Source: Unio delphinus
Taxonomy: Eukaryota; Mollusca; Bivalvia; Unionida; Unionidae
Direction of reading: 5' to 3'
DNA: 64,000 bases
Assembly: GCA_029339505.1 (NCBI GenBank)
Contig: JAQISU010000057.1
Location: forward strand, 8,949,501-9,013,500
Positions within the stretch are counted from its first letter, which is position 1. Each line of letters begins with the position of its first letter. The notes under the pieces were generated by a model that saw only the letters and a list, made by a program, of their open reading frames with translations, was not told where the DNA came from and searched no databases. A program made the position numbers and the translations under genes. Positions 10,787-21,539 of this stretch are shown piece by piece.

Positions 10787-11542
10787 TAAATATATTCTAT
10801 TCATTAGCAAGGCACATTAATTGCCTCCACATGATACAAATTTAATGTGCTACTGTGTTGCAAAATTTCTAAAATAAACAATGAGAACTGAATTCAGGTT
10901 CCATTTACATGCTTGGTGAGATTCTTCAAAAGTCACTCAATATATCATCATAACTGAAAGACAATATTAGTACATTTAATCTTAAGCACTGTACAGAAGT
11001 TTACATTTTATTATCACTAATTTGATTTGCTTCCATAATGAATGATCTTTTCATTATATAGTTTATAAAATTCTAAAACTTAGTTTAAACTTAATTTAAA
11101 GTATTAATGTAATGGAGATGCATTATTAAGGCTAACATTGTACACAAGTTGAGACAAATGTTTCATATTTATTTTGTACTTTTCATCATTACTGAAGTAT
11201 GACTTGAAATTGAACAGTATTTTCATTTCTTATACTGTCACAATCATTCATCCAAATATATGTCCTAACAGTGATTTCTCAATTTAACCAAATGTGTTGT
11301 TATATTTAAATATACAAACCAATAAAACTCACTGACATGTTCATTAAAGGAATCACTGAGCCTTGTATGATTAAATATGAACAGTAATAACTTTCGAGTT
11401 ACTTCGATTTAAATGGAATGGTATCAAATAAACACATGCACATGTGACTTTCTTAGTTTCTCTTTTTCATCTGTCATTGTCATGTTCTGATAACTGAATA
11501 CATATAGTTATATGCAAATGTGATACATATTTCAATTTATGC

Positions 11543-11547
<5 letters not shown>

Positions 11548-11604
<57 letters not shown>
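11548..11604. repeat. (TA)n microsatellite
   Basis: Uninterrupted TA dinucleotide tract of 57 bp. Confidence 0.97.
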
Positions 11605-11608
<4 letters not shown>

Positions 11609-12155
11609 AGAAAAAAACTTGAACATGGCAGCATGTCTTAAGATTGTTTTGTGTGTGTATATATAATCTCAAAATAAGTTCATTAATAAGAAATGAGTTA
11701 TGTAACATTCATATCAACTGATTCAAAAGAATTCAATAAGAAGTATCAATAATACTTGTGTTATGATTAACATTAACTTAAACACGCATTCTGCATACAC
11801 TTTGTACAGTATTAGTACTGAAACACATGTCACCCTATCATGATGCATGTAGTTTTCATGATAATTATTAAATATGCATCAACAGAATATTACTCAAACT
11901 TGGTTAAAAGTGTCAATTAGTGAAGTATTCGTCAAGTATATGTATGAGATACATGTATGTGCAGTCCTTTTGAAGCATACAGGGTTTCTACTCAAGATGT
12001 GCTAGAGAAAGAAAAACTAAAAAGGTAGTAAGAATGAACATTTTTCTAAGGATTTTTTCTCAACATCAACATATTTCAACTAAATTGGATGACACAAATA
12101 CATTGTATGGTCTTTAATATCCTTTATCATTCAGATAGTAATGGTATCTTCCAAT

Positions 12156-12162
<7 letters not shown>

Positions 12163-12207
<45 letters not shown>
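12163..12207. repeat. (AC)n microsatellite
   Basis: Uninterrupted CA/AC tract of about 45 bp. Confidence 0.97.
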
Positions 12208-12209
<2 letters not shown>

Positions 12210-12493
12210 CTAAACAAACTTGCTTCAAATAAATTGAGAAAGATTTTACTGACAGTAAAAATTACAATATTTTAATGACATGTTATTTGTATAAATGTTA
12301 AAGTGAATAAATGGCTTCATAATATGATTGCTTTGCTGAAAGAAAAAAATTATTTAATCACATATATACTTACTGATATATTGCAACCTTCATAAACATG
12401 GTTGTTTGCCATTACATAATGACATGTACACTTAATGATATATAGCAACCTTCATAACATATCAAAGCTTTCTCATTTTCATCCTATTTGCAG

Positions 12494-12737
12494 ATGCCTT
12501 ACTTAGATCAGATGTGTATTCTCAAACGAGTTGTCATTAAATATAACCAGACAATTCTTGCTTCAGAGACACCTATTAATGGGCTCAGGCCCAGACAAAT
12601 AGATGCTTTGTACAACCTGAGAGAATCTAAAGACTTAGTTGTTTTATTACCCTTAGGATATGGAAAGACTTTTTTTAACCTTCAGTACAAAGTCATAGTA
12701 CTGGAACCTCTCAATGTCATTCTTAATCAGCTTTGCA
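12494..12737 (+). pseudogene. RecQ-type DNA helicase exon fragment
   Basis: The translation shows the order of an SF2/RecQ N-terminal helicase core. Motif 0 is GLRPRQIDAL, then KDLVVLLPLGYGKT, a Walker A (motif I) with the GxGKT core intact and the usual LPTG changed to LPLG, then VIVLEPLNVILNQL, matching motif Ia (VVSPLxALMxDQ). RecQ proteins unwind DNA 3' to 5' using ATP in the nucleus. The exon follows a good acceptor, TTTCATCCTATTTGCAG, at 12493. About ten residues usual between motif I and Ia are missing. The sequence stops at the terminal inverted repeat of the surrounding element, which adds CNGVQRMGAY and a stop. No DEAH box or later motif follows. It is therefore a broken fragment, either captured by the element or left beside an insertion. 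Family assignment is firm, subfamily unknown. Confidence 0.75.
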
Positions 12738-12780
12738 ACGGAGTGCAACGCATGGGAGCATACTAAGCAGGGAACCAGAC
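12738..12780 (+). repeat. Right terminal inverted repeat of inner element
   Basis: CGGAGTGCAACGCATGGGAG..AACCAGAC is the exact inverse of the left end at 8848-8889. It is followed at once by the 11-bp target duplication TACTGATCGTA (12781-12791). Confidence 0.85.
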
Positions 12781-12791
12781 TACTGATCGTA

Positions 12792-13120
12792 GCGCCTAAA
12801 ATTACCTCCCTTTGCTCCAATGCGCACGCCCACAAAATATTTCCAGTTCCGGATAGTTTACTGTTCTACAATGGGTTAGCGAAACATAAAGTCAAGAAAG
12901 GAAAACCAATCAATCAATTATATATGTCAAACTTATTTTGTTCAAATTAGGATAATAATTATAGACACTACATTAGATAATTAGATTCTGTGTCCATGCT
13001 TACATTATATCAGATAATTAAATATATACTTTCCATACTTTAAGAATGACAAATAATTAAATTAAATACTGTCCATATTTATATTATACATGATAATATA
13101 GATTAATTATCCATAATTTC
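12792..13120. other. No gene supported
   Basis: AT-rich sequence of the outer element, between the right flank of the inner element and the minus-orientation arm. Imperfect repeats of TTATA(T/C)..AGATAATTA(A/G)AT occur at 12960-13085. Confidence 0.5.
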
Positions 13121-13985
13121 AGGCGAACGCCTACGCTATATTGTCACGTGATCAAAACAAATGACCTGATACGGAGAGATCCAGTTAATCTTACAGAGGC
13201 ACATTTATTCTTTTAATATTCTCATTCTTAGTGACACAATGTGAACTTTACTAATACTTTTGATTTGAACTATAACAGTCGTTATCTTGTGTTCAATGTT
13301 AACACCAATCAGGTCATGTAATAATTTTCACAAATTTTTTACTAGTAGGCGATGATGCAGGAAAAGCGTACGTACAACGATGTTTTGTTAATATTACACA
13401 TTTTACACAGCGTCATCTAAACCATTATATTTCCAATCGTTTCCTTGATAAATTTTACATCGAAATTGATATGAGGTGATGTATGACAACTTAAATATAG
13501 CCAAAGAGTTATACTAAAAGATCACCCCTATTTCACGAGGTTGTTCGTGTAACACTTGTTTTGCAAATATTGCACACTTCACACTAAGTCAGCTAAAATA
13601 TTATGGTTGCAATAAATTCCTTCATGAATGTTACATCAATATTAATATCTCGTTTTTACATGACGCATCAGACGTAACCAAATATCAGGATGGAAATGCA
13701 GCCTTATTCTACGAGGAGTTGAATGTAACAATATTTGATTCAATATTGTAAATTCGTACTGCATCATGTAATTTGTAAAATATTCCATCTGTAATAAATT
13801 CCTTGACACATTTTACATCAGAATTGATTTAAGGCGACAAATGAGAGCGTTTGCTTGCCAAATATTAAGACCCAACGCTATTTATTCTATGAAGTAAGGC
13901 GAAAGAGGCGTAGACTGTTTTTTTTAGTACCCTATATTGTTGTCTGGTTGAACCCTAATCTACGAGGGGTGAATATAATAATAAA
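13121..13985 (-). mobile_element. Left arm of outer element, ~170-bp units
   Basis: It starts CAGGCGAACGCCTACGCTAT then TGTCACGTGATCAAAACAAA, inverse of the R1/R5 head-proximal sequence. It contains three or more degenerate units (GTCATCTAAACCATTATATT, TTCCTTGATAAATTTTACAT, CACGAGGTTGTTCG, CTACGAGGAGTTGAATGTAA, CTACGAGGGGTGAATATAAT). It is cut at about 13985 by a microsatellite and LINE, and resumes at about 16546. Confidence 0.75.
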
Positions 13986-13987
13986 AA

Positions 13988-14038
<51 letters not shown>

Positions 14039-14079
14039 TACTACTACTACTACTAATAATAATAATAATAATAATAATG
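13988..14079. repeat. (TAC)n-(AAT)n compound microsatellite, LINE 3' tail
   Basis: (ACT/TAC)n runs from 13988 to about 14054, then (AAT)n to 14079. On the minus strand this is an (ATT)n(GTA)n tail directly after the LINE 3' end, the same position as the (AAT)n at 40568-40609 beside another copy of the LINE. Confidence 0.9.
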
Positions 14080-16535
14080 AGGGTTGTGTATTGCGCATAA
14101 TCTTTAGAAGCTATAAGCGCTTTACAACATCTATAATGATATGACTATAAAAAGAAGAAAAAAAAACCCACCATGAAATTAGAAAACATAAAATCATGTT
14201 AAAATATTCAAGGCAGGAAACACTTTTAGGTCTTTAAGTTTGTTCTTGTAGTCGAAAAAGGTGAGTTTTAAGAGCACTCTTGAAAGGGATCACTGTGTCT
14301 TTGTGTCTAAATTCAATGTGCATTTTGTTCCACGTTGCTGGGCCCTGGTATGCAAAAGAACGTTGTTTCATAGTGAGAATAATGAGGATATGATTGTCAG
14401 AAGAGGAATGTATGTATCTTGCTGGTGTGTACACATGGGTGAGGCCAGATATGTATGTTGGACAGGAGTCCGTCAATAAAACAAAGCACAGAGAACGAAT
14501 TTTGTGTTTGACTCTGGATCGAATGGATATGCAGTGTAGGGTATAGAGCAGAGGGGAGGTGTGCTCTGGTCGTGGTACTCTAAGGATTATCGGCTCAGAG
14601 TAGATATTGAGACGAACCAGACAGAATTGATTTACAATAGTTCAGTCTTTTAAGTACTAATGAACACAAATGTTTTAGTGGCATGAACTGAATGATATTT
14701 GCGAATAGATCTGGTGCGTCTCAGCTCAAGATACGCAGCCTTGCATATGTTCTTGACATGTTGGTGCAATGTGAGAGTACTGTCCATAGTAACACATAGG
14801 TTTCGTACTGACTTTGTGAATGTATCGTTGGTGTTGCTGATATTTATTGTTTGAGGTAAATGAGGTGAATGAGAAAGTCGTTGTGTTGTGATCAGAATGT
14901 CCTCAGCTTTATCGTCGTTTATCTTTAGCTTTTTACACGTCATCCATGATTTCATATCAGAAATGCACCTCTCTACTCCTTGGATGGTAGCATCAATTTC
15001 AATTGGGTGGCTAGATTTTTATATTTGGGTGTAATCAGCGTACAATATGCGAGACACTGGATGATGATATATGACACCTGTGAGCGGCTGAGTGTATAAA
15101 AATGAAGAGAGCAGGTCCTAGAACAGACCCCTGTGGAACACCACAATATAGATCAACTGGGGTTGACTGTACTCCATTTGCTCATACAATTTGTGTCCTG
15201 TTGACTAAGTAGGGCTTAAGCCACAGTAAGGCTGCATTGTGAATACTAGATACATGCTGGAGACGGTGATGTAATATATCATGGTCTATTGTGTCCAATG
15301 CTACAGACAAATCAAGGAGGGTGAGGACTGTAATCTTTCCGCTATCCAAAATAGAGAGAATGTCATTAAATACTTTCAGAAGAGTAGTGTCAGTCCTGTA
15401 GCAATGGAGATATGCAAACTGTACATTGCTAAAAAGACTGTTGGAATTCAGATGAGAAACAAGCTGGGTTAGAACAAATTTTTCTAAGACCTTTGATGTG
15501 AACGGGAGATTAAAAACTGGGCAGTAGTTTTTTTAAATCGTTATAGTCGAGTGTTGGTTTCTTCAGCAGAGGCTTTTCAATGGCAGTTTGAAAAATATTA
15601 GGAATTCTCCAGATGAGAGAGAGGTATTAATAACATCAGTTAGTGAAGTCAATATTGGATCGAAACACGATTGTCCGTACGAAGTCGATAGAGACCGGTT
15701 CAAATGCTGCTGACGGTTGTCGCTGAAATTCTAGATCGCTATTGTATGGTGACGACGAGTCAATTGCAGTTGTGTTGTCAAGTTTATCTCTAATGATTTG
15801 TACCTTGTCACGGAAGAAATTTGCAAACAGGTCCGGAAGGTCCACTGGAGAGAAGGTAGTTGTGTACATTTGTTCCTTGACATTAGTTTGTTTGTAATCT
15901 CGAAGAGCTCTTTGCAGCTGGAATTATCTGGGATCTTAGTACTGTAGTGGGATAATTTTACTAAATGGATTATGTTTGTGATGTTCTTCTTACTGGCTTC
16001 ATAGATTTGTTTATGAATAGTGAGTCTGGTGGAAAGCTAAAGCCTCCGCTTTACGGCGGTCTCTTTTACCAGTGCGAAGCTCGTACTTAACACTGCTATA
16101 CCACAGAAAACACTTTAGTATTGATACTCTGCATTTGGTGGCTGGGGCATATTTTTCAAGCATGAACGCATGCAGTTATCGAAGTTGTTCTGCTGTAGGA
16201 GGTAAACCAGTTTTTAGACTTGCTTGGATAGCATGCATTAGTTTGGTTCTATTTATCATATGGAGATTTCTCTTAGTAACAAATAAAGGTGAAGGGTTAG
16301 GGACTGATACGTCCAGATGCCATATAATACAGAGGTGATCTGATGCAAGTTCTTGGGATACATGGGTGGACCGTAGAATCTTATCATCAGGTCTATTAAG
16401 AATCCTGTCTAAAATGTGACTCGTGTTTATGGGTGGGTTGGTTAACTGTTTAAGGTTGAAAACATGAATTGAATCTAGGAGTTTTCATGTGTATCGGTTT
16501 CCAGGACAGTCAAAGTGAACGTTTAATCTCCAATT
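14080..16535 (-). mobile_element. Decayed L2/CR1-like LINE (APE endonuclease + RT)
   Basis: The minus strand holds, in order, the following. 16535-16240: endonuclease C-terminal part with GDLNVHFDCPGNRYT and QELASDH, both APE catalytic signatures kept. 15869-15636: the pre-RT segment (DLFANFFRDKVQIIRDKLD). About 15325-15200: RT motif A, LLDLSVALDTIDHDIL. About 15150: motif B, GVPQGSVLGPALF. About 15045: motif C, read LYADYTQ, so the YADD box is YADY. 14955-14650: NDDKAEDIL..VRNLCVTMDSTL. 14476-14234: the C-terminal YTPARYIHSSSD..FAYQGPATWNK..FKSALKTHLF. Motif style (DLSxAxDTIDH) places it in the L2/CR1 group. Frameshifts and stops separate the parts. The 5' end is truncated inside the endonuclease. 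It is inserted in the ~170-bp arm of the outer element. Confidence 0.9.
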
Positions 16536-16545
16536 ACCGTATACG

Positions 16546-16800
16546 GTCAATCCATTGATACTTTTCATTTTTGAATTGATGTAAGGCGACAGATGACAGC
16601 CTTCATTTGCAGAAGATAAAAGACCAAAATACCATCTTTAATATGTTAAAGAATAGTTCGTTGACGATATTTTATGAAAGAAGTGTTTCTCCGATTACAG
16701 CAGCTTAACGTTATATCTGTAATTAATGCATAGATCAAGTCTGCATTGATACTGATGTATCGTTCATGACAATCCAGATTCTGAAAAAAATTGAGCACAA
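16546..16800 (-). mobile_element. Continuation of outer-element arm
   Basis: GAATTGATGTAAGGCGACAG..GACAGCC and GACCAAAATACCATC repeat landmarks of the ~170-bp units and resume after the LINE insertion. Confidence 0.55.
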
Positions 16801-16840
16801 CAACAAACATCTACATACCAGATTTTTTAAATATAAAATT

Positions 16841-17031
16841 GGTACTAACAGCTGCCTCGCTATGCACTGAGCATTAAGAGGTTAGTGTTAGGATTGGTCG
16901 GCCTTGTGTCATTACAATATGACTGGGTGAGACATCGTGTTATATGTCTACGGGATGATACCCCAATGCTAAACATCACTATAAACTGCCATACTGCAGA
17001 CATCATAGCGATAAGACTGAAACTTTGTTAC
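16841..17031 (+). mobile_element. Second SINE family, body only (truncated head)
   Basis: GAGCATTAAGAGGTTAGTGT, TGGTCGGCCTTGTGTCA, GACTGGGTGAGACATC, ACATCACTATAAACTGCCAT and CATAGCGATAAGACTG match in order the minus-strand SINEs at 23522-23772 and 29723-30002. An A-run (about 17036-17046) follows. The tRNA-like head is missing. It lies between the arms of the outer element. Confidence 0.8.
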
Positions 17032-17039
17032 AGCCAAAA

Positions 17040-17754
17040 AAAAAATCCAAATCATCTCCCTTAAAAATCTTCATTGAGGAGATGAGGCTGATAATTTGTA
17101 CAATAATTCTGACTCACCTAAAAAATTACTTTTGCAAATGATTCCGTCAACAAAGTGGCTTAGCAGCCGCCCAACCAACTCTCAAAACTGGTAGTTTGAG
17201 CTAAAATTACAATCAAACAACCTTTTTAGGGGAAGGGGAGGGGGTTCCTAGACTTAATTTTGGGTGGAGTAATCTTAGAATTTCTTTCTATGTAACTATT
17301 TGAACAATTATACATTGATACAGAATAATACATACATACATTATATTCATTGTGTTTCATTCGGAAAGGCACATTGATACTGATATATTATTTTACATTA
17401 AATATATTCATTGTATGTTATTAGGAAAGGCACGTTACTTGCTTCAGCATGATAACATTTGTATTGTGCTTCTGTGTTATTAATTAATTTTAAATTAATT
17501 GAATTAAATTAATTAATTATATGTACAATAATATAAAAGTTCTCATTTATACAAGTGAATATTTAATTTTTTTTAAAAACTTAATACCATAAAGATTTTA
17601 TTCCAAATTGTGGCATGCGCGTGTAGTTGTATTTAATCATTATTTTACTTGCCCAGACAACCAATTCCATGCCCCTTCCCCACAACCACCCGCCTATATA
17701 GAAGAAAATGTATTTTGATTTTTATCTTTGGCAAGCCAAAGCTACCATATGACA
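17040..17754. other. No gene supported
   Basis: Core of the outer element between its arms. It is AT-rich, with an approximate repeat of CATTGTGTTTCATTCGGAAAGGCAC/CATTGTATGTTATTAGGAAAGGCAC (17350-17435, about 75 bp apart) and an (AATT)-rich patch at 17480-17520. No transposase frame was recognised. Confidence 0.5.
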
Positions 17755-18519
17755 CCTTAAATCAGTCTTGATGCAAAGATATCAAGGGATTGATTGCAAA
17801 TGGAATCTTTCAAAGTACGTGATGAAGTTGGAATGTAGAATATAGCAACAAATATCGTCACATTCACCCCCTCGTTGAATGGGTTGCTTATTCAATCCTA
17901 ATATTTGGCTATGTCTGAGGTGTCAGGTAAAACGGGATATCAATATCAAACTTAAATTAATCAAGGAGTTTATTGCAACTATAATATATTAGATGACATA
18001 GCGTGAAGTGTGCAATATTTGCAAAGCAATCGGTACTCTCACCCATCGTATAGGAGTTTTGATTATTTTTGTCTTAATCGTTGTCTGTATTTAGGATCTC
18101 TTACATCACATCATATCAATTTCGACGTCAAAATTTATCAAGGAATCTAGTAGAGAAGGAATCTCTGAGATGACGCTGTGTAAAATGTGCAATATTATCA
18201 AAATACCGTTGTGTGTACCCTTTTCCTTTATCTTCGCCTACTAATACAATTAATTGAAAAAAATAATTATATTACGAATTGATGGTTAAAATTGAACACA
18301 ATATAAAGACTGCTATAGTTGAAATCAAAAGTATTAGTAAAGTTAATATTGTGTCATTAAGAAAGAGAATTTTAAAGGAATAAATGTGCTACGTTTGGAT
18401 TAACTAGATTTCTCCAGGTGAGGCCATTTGTTTTAATCACGAGATAATATGGCGTCGGCGTTCTCCTAAGTTAGTATAGCGGAGTGCAACGCAGGGAGCA
18501 TAATAAGCAGGGAACCAGA
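17755..18519 (+). mobile_element. Right arm and terminus of outer element (copy R5)
   Basis: It is collinear with 440-1065: CAATATTTGCAAAGCAATC, GGAATCTCTGAGATGACG, AATATTATCAAAATACCGTT, TGAGGCCATTTGTTTTAAT, TTAGTATAGCGGAGTGCAAC and AGCAGGGAACCAGAC. The ~170-bp unit rhythm is visible at 17830-18180. The right flank GTAATAATCTT pairs with GTAATAACCTA left of 8766. Confidence 0.75.
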
Positions 18520-18532
18520 CCAGTAATAATCT

Positions 18533-19876
18533 TCCTGGTCTTTTCGCAAAACAGCAATCTTCCCTTTCGTAGACGCCATTTAACATCTGTGTTACAATGT
18601 GTAAATGAAATTTTGGTAATACCTGTGACCTTAGTAGTACTGTTTAACTAGAAGAAACTGATAAATATGTGTGCTTTTTTTTTTTTTACGAGTTGAAGTA
18701 ACGGGGTTTGTAAGTGTACCGTACTGAGCAAAGTGATGACAGGGACGATAACTTGATGCAATTCACACTTCCCAATGACGAGTGCTTAGAAAACCTTTTC
18801 CTGACCCATGACCACAAGAAGACTTTTAATGACCTCGCCGTACTTTGCTTATGTCCGTCTGTAATGCCCCGTACCAGCATGCAACTTTAGTTGGTAATTT
18901 CGAATTTCGTTACCGTTTGAAAAAAAATAAAATAAGATGAGGATGATAATTATTTGTGGTCTCAGAAACATGGGGAATATGACGCAGTCGTCCTTGAAGC
19001 TGTATACAGTTTTGAGGATACCGCTATTCAAACATATATCACTTTGTATATAATCACACGTAACTCCCGAATAAAAAGCTCAAACCTATCCCTATAACAT
19101 CACATTTCCAAAATTAAAGTCTTAAAATGTTGCTGCACACAAAATGGAAGTTTCGCTTTACATATTCCTGTACTTGCTTTATACTTGTGCAGTCACATGT
19201 ATGATCTCAAATTAAATAGCTGGCCGTCCAAACGTTACGTTGTTTATTGGACCCTTAACAAACATTTCAACAACATCTGACATAACGACAGGACGTCGTT
19301 TATGATGGTTAAACATTATTGTAATTGTTTTGTTTTTTTTCGAGAAATATAAATAAAACAAATTTTGCCAACTATTTTGTTACATCTAGTTGTATATTTA
19401 TGAACAACCAAGACAGCATATGGCATACGGTATTACCTTTCACCGTTTTTAAATCACAATTTTGTCACGTGTTTAGGACGTTATTACAAGCACAGAGATG
19501 CGCATCGTCCATATTACGCCAACACATTTTTTTTATCAAGATTTATTTTTAAACATTTTGTCCATTGTAGGTTCTTTCCTCTCAGGTATCACTGTGTATT
19601 GAGTTACGCCAGATAGTAATAGATATCCTAACATTTGTTTTTAAAATTAATTCTGCATTTAAGAAATAAGAACTTTGTCACAATATTCATATGTTGACAC
19701 AGGTACTACACTGACTGTCAGAGGGGCACATGTAATTAATGTTTACGTCATGGGTCAAATCCAAAATCAATGATTCAGGTCAGGCAGAAAATGAACTTGA
19801 ATTTGGACAAATTAAGTCCAAAATACAATTATCCACAGCACATAATGAATATATAAAACAAACTAACAAACAATAC

Positions 19877-19878
<2 letters not shown>
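18533..19878. other. No gene supported
   Basis: AT-rich; no motif seen in frames at 18686-19031 (minus), 19325-19552 (plus) and 19739-20002 (plus, running into the TA tract). Confidence 0.5.

Positions 19879-19879
<1 letters not shown>

Positions 19880-19968
<89 letters not shown>
19880..19968. repeat. (TA)n microsatellite
   Basis: About 89 bp of uninterrupted TA. Confidence 0.97.
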
Positions 19969-19969
<1 letters not shown>

Positions 19970-19973
<4 letters not shown>

Positions 19974-20998
19974 GCAATTATTTTAGGTGCTGTGTTGTAT
20001 AAAATGTATACAAGTGGATTTATAACCCTCTAGTCTGACAGGTGACGTTTAAATGATAAGTTGAATTAATTATACTTGAATAGATGATAACATTTTTATT
20101 TAATCAGAGAAGCCAGAAAAAGCCGCAACTCACTCACATATAATATCACATCGGATAAATGATGATAACTGTATGATTAAAATCCAATCTCATTCTCATT
20201 CATTTGTAATGCTATTCATTTAAGGATACGAAATGCTTTCTATGTCACTGACAAGCATAAGTGTACCAGAAACGGCTGGATAATTTTTTTGAGGTATTCA
20301 AAAAAATTTCACATTTGTTGAGGTATCGACATGATGGTTGTATAAAATTATTTTCAATGTATTGCCAATATTATTTTCAATTTATTGGTGAAAGTAATAA
20401 CTTAGATGTATGTTAAATGCTAAAACTTGTGATTTAAAAAGAAACAAATTCTTGTAGTTCTAAACTCAATATAAGTGTCGTGTTTTCAGCATATATATGA
20501 ATTAAAATATACATTGTGCGCATTGTGCGTTTGTAAGATGTCTATGCACAAGGGATTATTATGTGCACAGTTTTGTCTCCGTAAACTTGACATTGTTAGA
20601 ATCATTCAGTATTTTACGATACTGAACACCCCGATATTGCAGCAAGTGTACGAGACGTGTACCTAAAATTAGTATAGTATATTAGGATCTATTTTTTAAA
20701 CAAACCATGTATACTCATGTCATTGACGTTTAGATTTTGTTTGCTTCATCAGATTTTTCATCGATTAGAAGAAAAAAAGATGATAAAGTAAATGATGCGG
20801 TCGAGTCAGAAACGAAACTTTTGAACAATTAAACGAATGAACGTGATATTTGCGATGTCAAGGCTTGCATACATTTTCCATATTTGTTATGACTGATTTG
20901 CCATGAATATTTACATAACAACCTGCATCAGATGGAAATATGCCATCATCTATATTGGTCTTCAACGTGTATCCGTAGATAAGCGATAATTCTTGTCT
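19970..20998. other. No gene supported
   Basis: AT-rich sequence with no recognised repeat or exon. Confidence 0.5.
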
Positions 20999-21006
20999 GT
21001 TTCTCT

Positions 21007-21217
21007 CAGATGTGTAGCGAGGGGGGGGGGGGGGCATGGGGGCATTCGCCCCGGGCGCTGGTGGCTAGGGGGCGCCAAATGGGGCCCAAATCGGCACAAA
21101 ATATCAACATAACTGCGCAACAGGGGCAGCTGGGGACGCAAATTTGGGTGTTTTGCCCTGGGCGCCGCAAATTTGGGTGTTTTGCCCTGGGTACCAAATA
21201 TCCTCGCTAAGCCACTG
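21007..21217. mobile_element. hAT-type MITE with perfect 8-bp target duplication
   Basis: The ends are CAGATGTGTAGCGAGG and CCTCGCTAAGCCACTG (imperfect inverted repeats, CAG..CTG). GTTTCTCT occurs at 20999-21006 and again at 21218-21225. The interior is GC-rich with a G-run and two direct copies of CGCAAATTTGGGTGTTTTGC-like sequence. An 8-bp duplication and CAG termini are hallmarks of the hAT superfamily. A second copy is at 44809-45000. The 63-66-codon frames inside are not genes. Confidence 0.88.
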
Positions 21218-21539
21218 GTTTCTCTTCACGCTTAGATTGCTTCTTACTTCTTCTAAATAGTGGAATGATGACATCTATGTCTTTTTGGGGTGGTTATGTC
21301 TGATTTGTCATTAACCTTTTTCTGCTATAAAGGCACCATCTTCCTCACATGTGTACAAAATGCCACACAAGACAGTAATATGCTTTATCCAAATTTTTTG
21401 TATTTCAGCGACCGATATGATCCTACGCATTTGTCAATCTATTTATGTTGTCAAATTTGAAATAATAAATCCGATCAATTCGTGAGCCGCATGTCATTGT
21501 CATGAAACCAGCACTTGCCTGTAGATATCACGGTACGAA

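Larger units (their letters stand above)
10790..12493. other. Interior of inner element, intron-like, no gene
   Basis: AT-rich sequence with a (TA)n tract at 11548-11604 and an (AC)n tract at 12163-12207. It ends in a strong polypyrimidine/acceptor (TTTTCATCCTATTTGCAG) directly before the helicase exon, so at least its right part looks like an intron carried along with that exon. Confidence 0.5.
8840..12780. mobile_element. Inner inverted-end element with helicase fragment
   Basis: The left end GTCTGGTTCCCTGCTTAG... starts at 8848 (after TACCGGTA, 8840-8847). The right end is its exact inverse over about 42 bp, finishing ..GGGAACCAGAC at 12780. TACTGATCGTA occurs at 8829-8839 and again at 12781-12791, a perfect 11-bp target duplication. 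The left arm continues, after a secondary insertion, as ~170-bp units to about 10480. The right arm is reduced to 43 bp and abuts a RecQ-like helicase exon fragment. The interior also holds a TA-flanked MITE and two microsatellites. It is non-autonomous as far as can be seen. The Mutator-type assignment (gene-fragment carriage, long ends, 8-11-bp duplication) is inference. Confidence 0.7.
8766..18519. mobile_element. Outer inverted-arm element (nested, about 9.75 kb span)
   Basis: The left end is a terminal head at 8766-8808 (GTCTGATTTCCTACTTAG..). The right end is the inverted head at 18470-18519 (..AAGCAGGGAACCAGAC). Flanking sequences GTAATAACCTA (8755-8765) and GTAATAATCTT (18522-18532) match at 9 of 11 positions, suggesting an old target duplication. 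Inside are a minus-orientation arm (13121-13985 and 16546-16800) and a plus-orientation arm (17755-18519), both built of degenerate ~170-bp units. The inner element 8840-12780, a LINE (14080-16535) and a SINE (16841-17031) interrupt it. A Mutator-like or foldback affinity is inferred from the long arms and the 8-11-bp duplication. No transposase was recognised. Confidence 0.55.

Noticed and set aside
16072..16338. 88-codon plus-strand frame
   Set aside because: Antisense shadow of the LINE endonuclease region on the minus strand.
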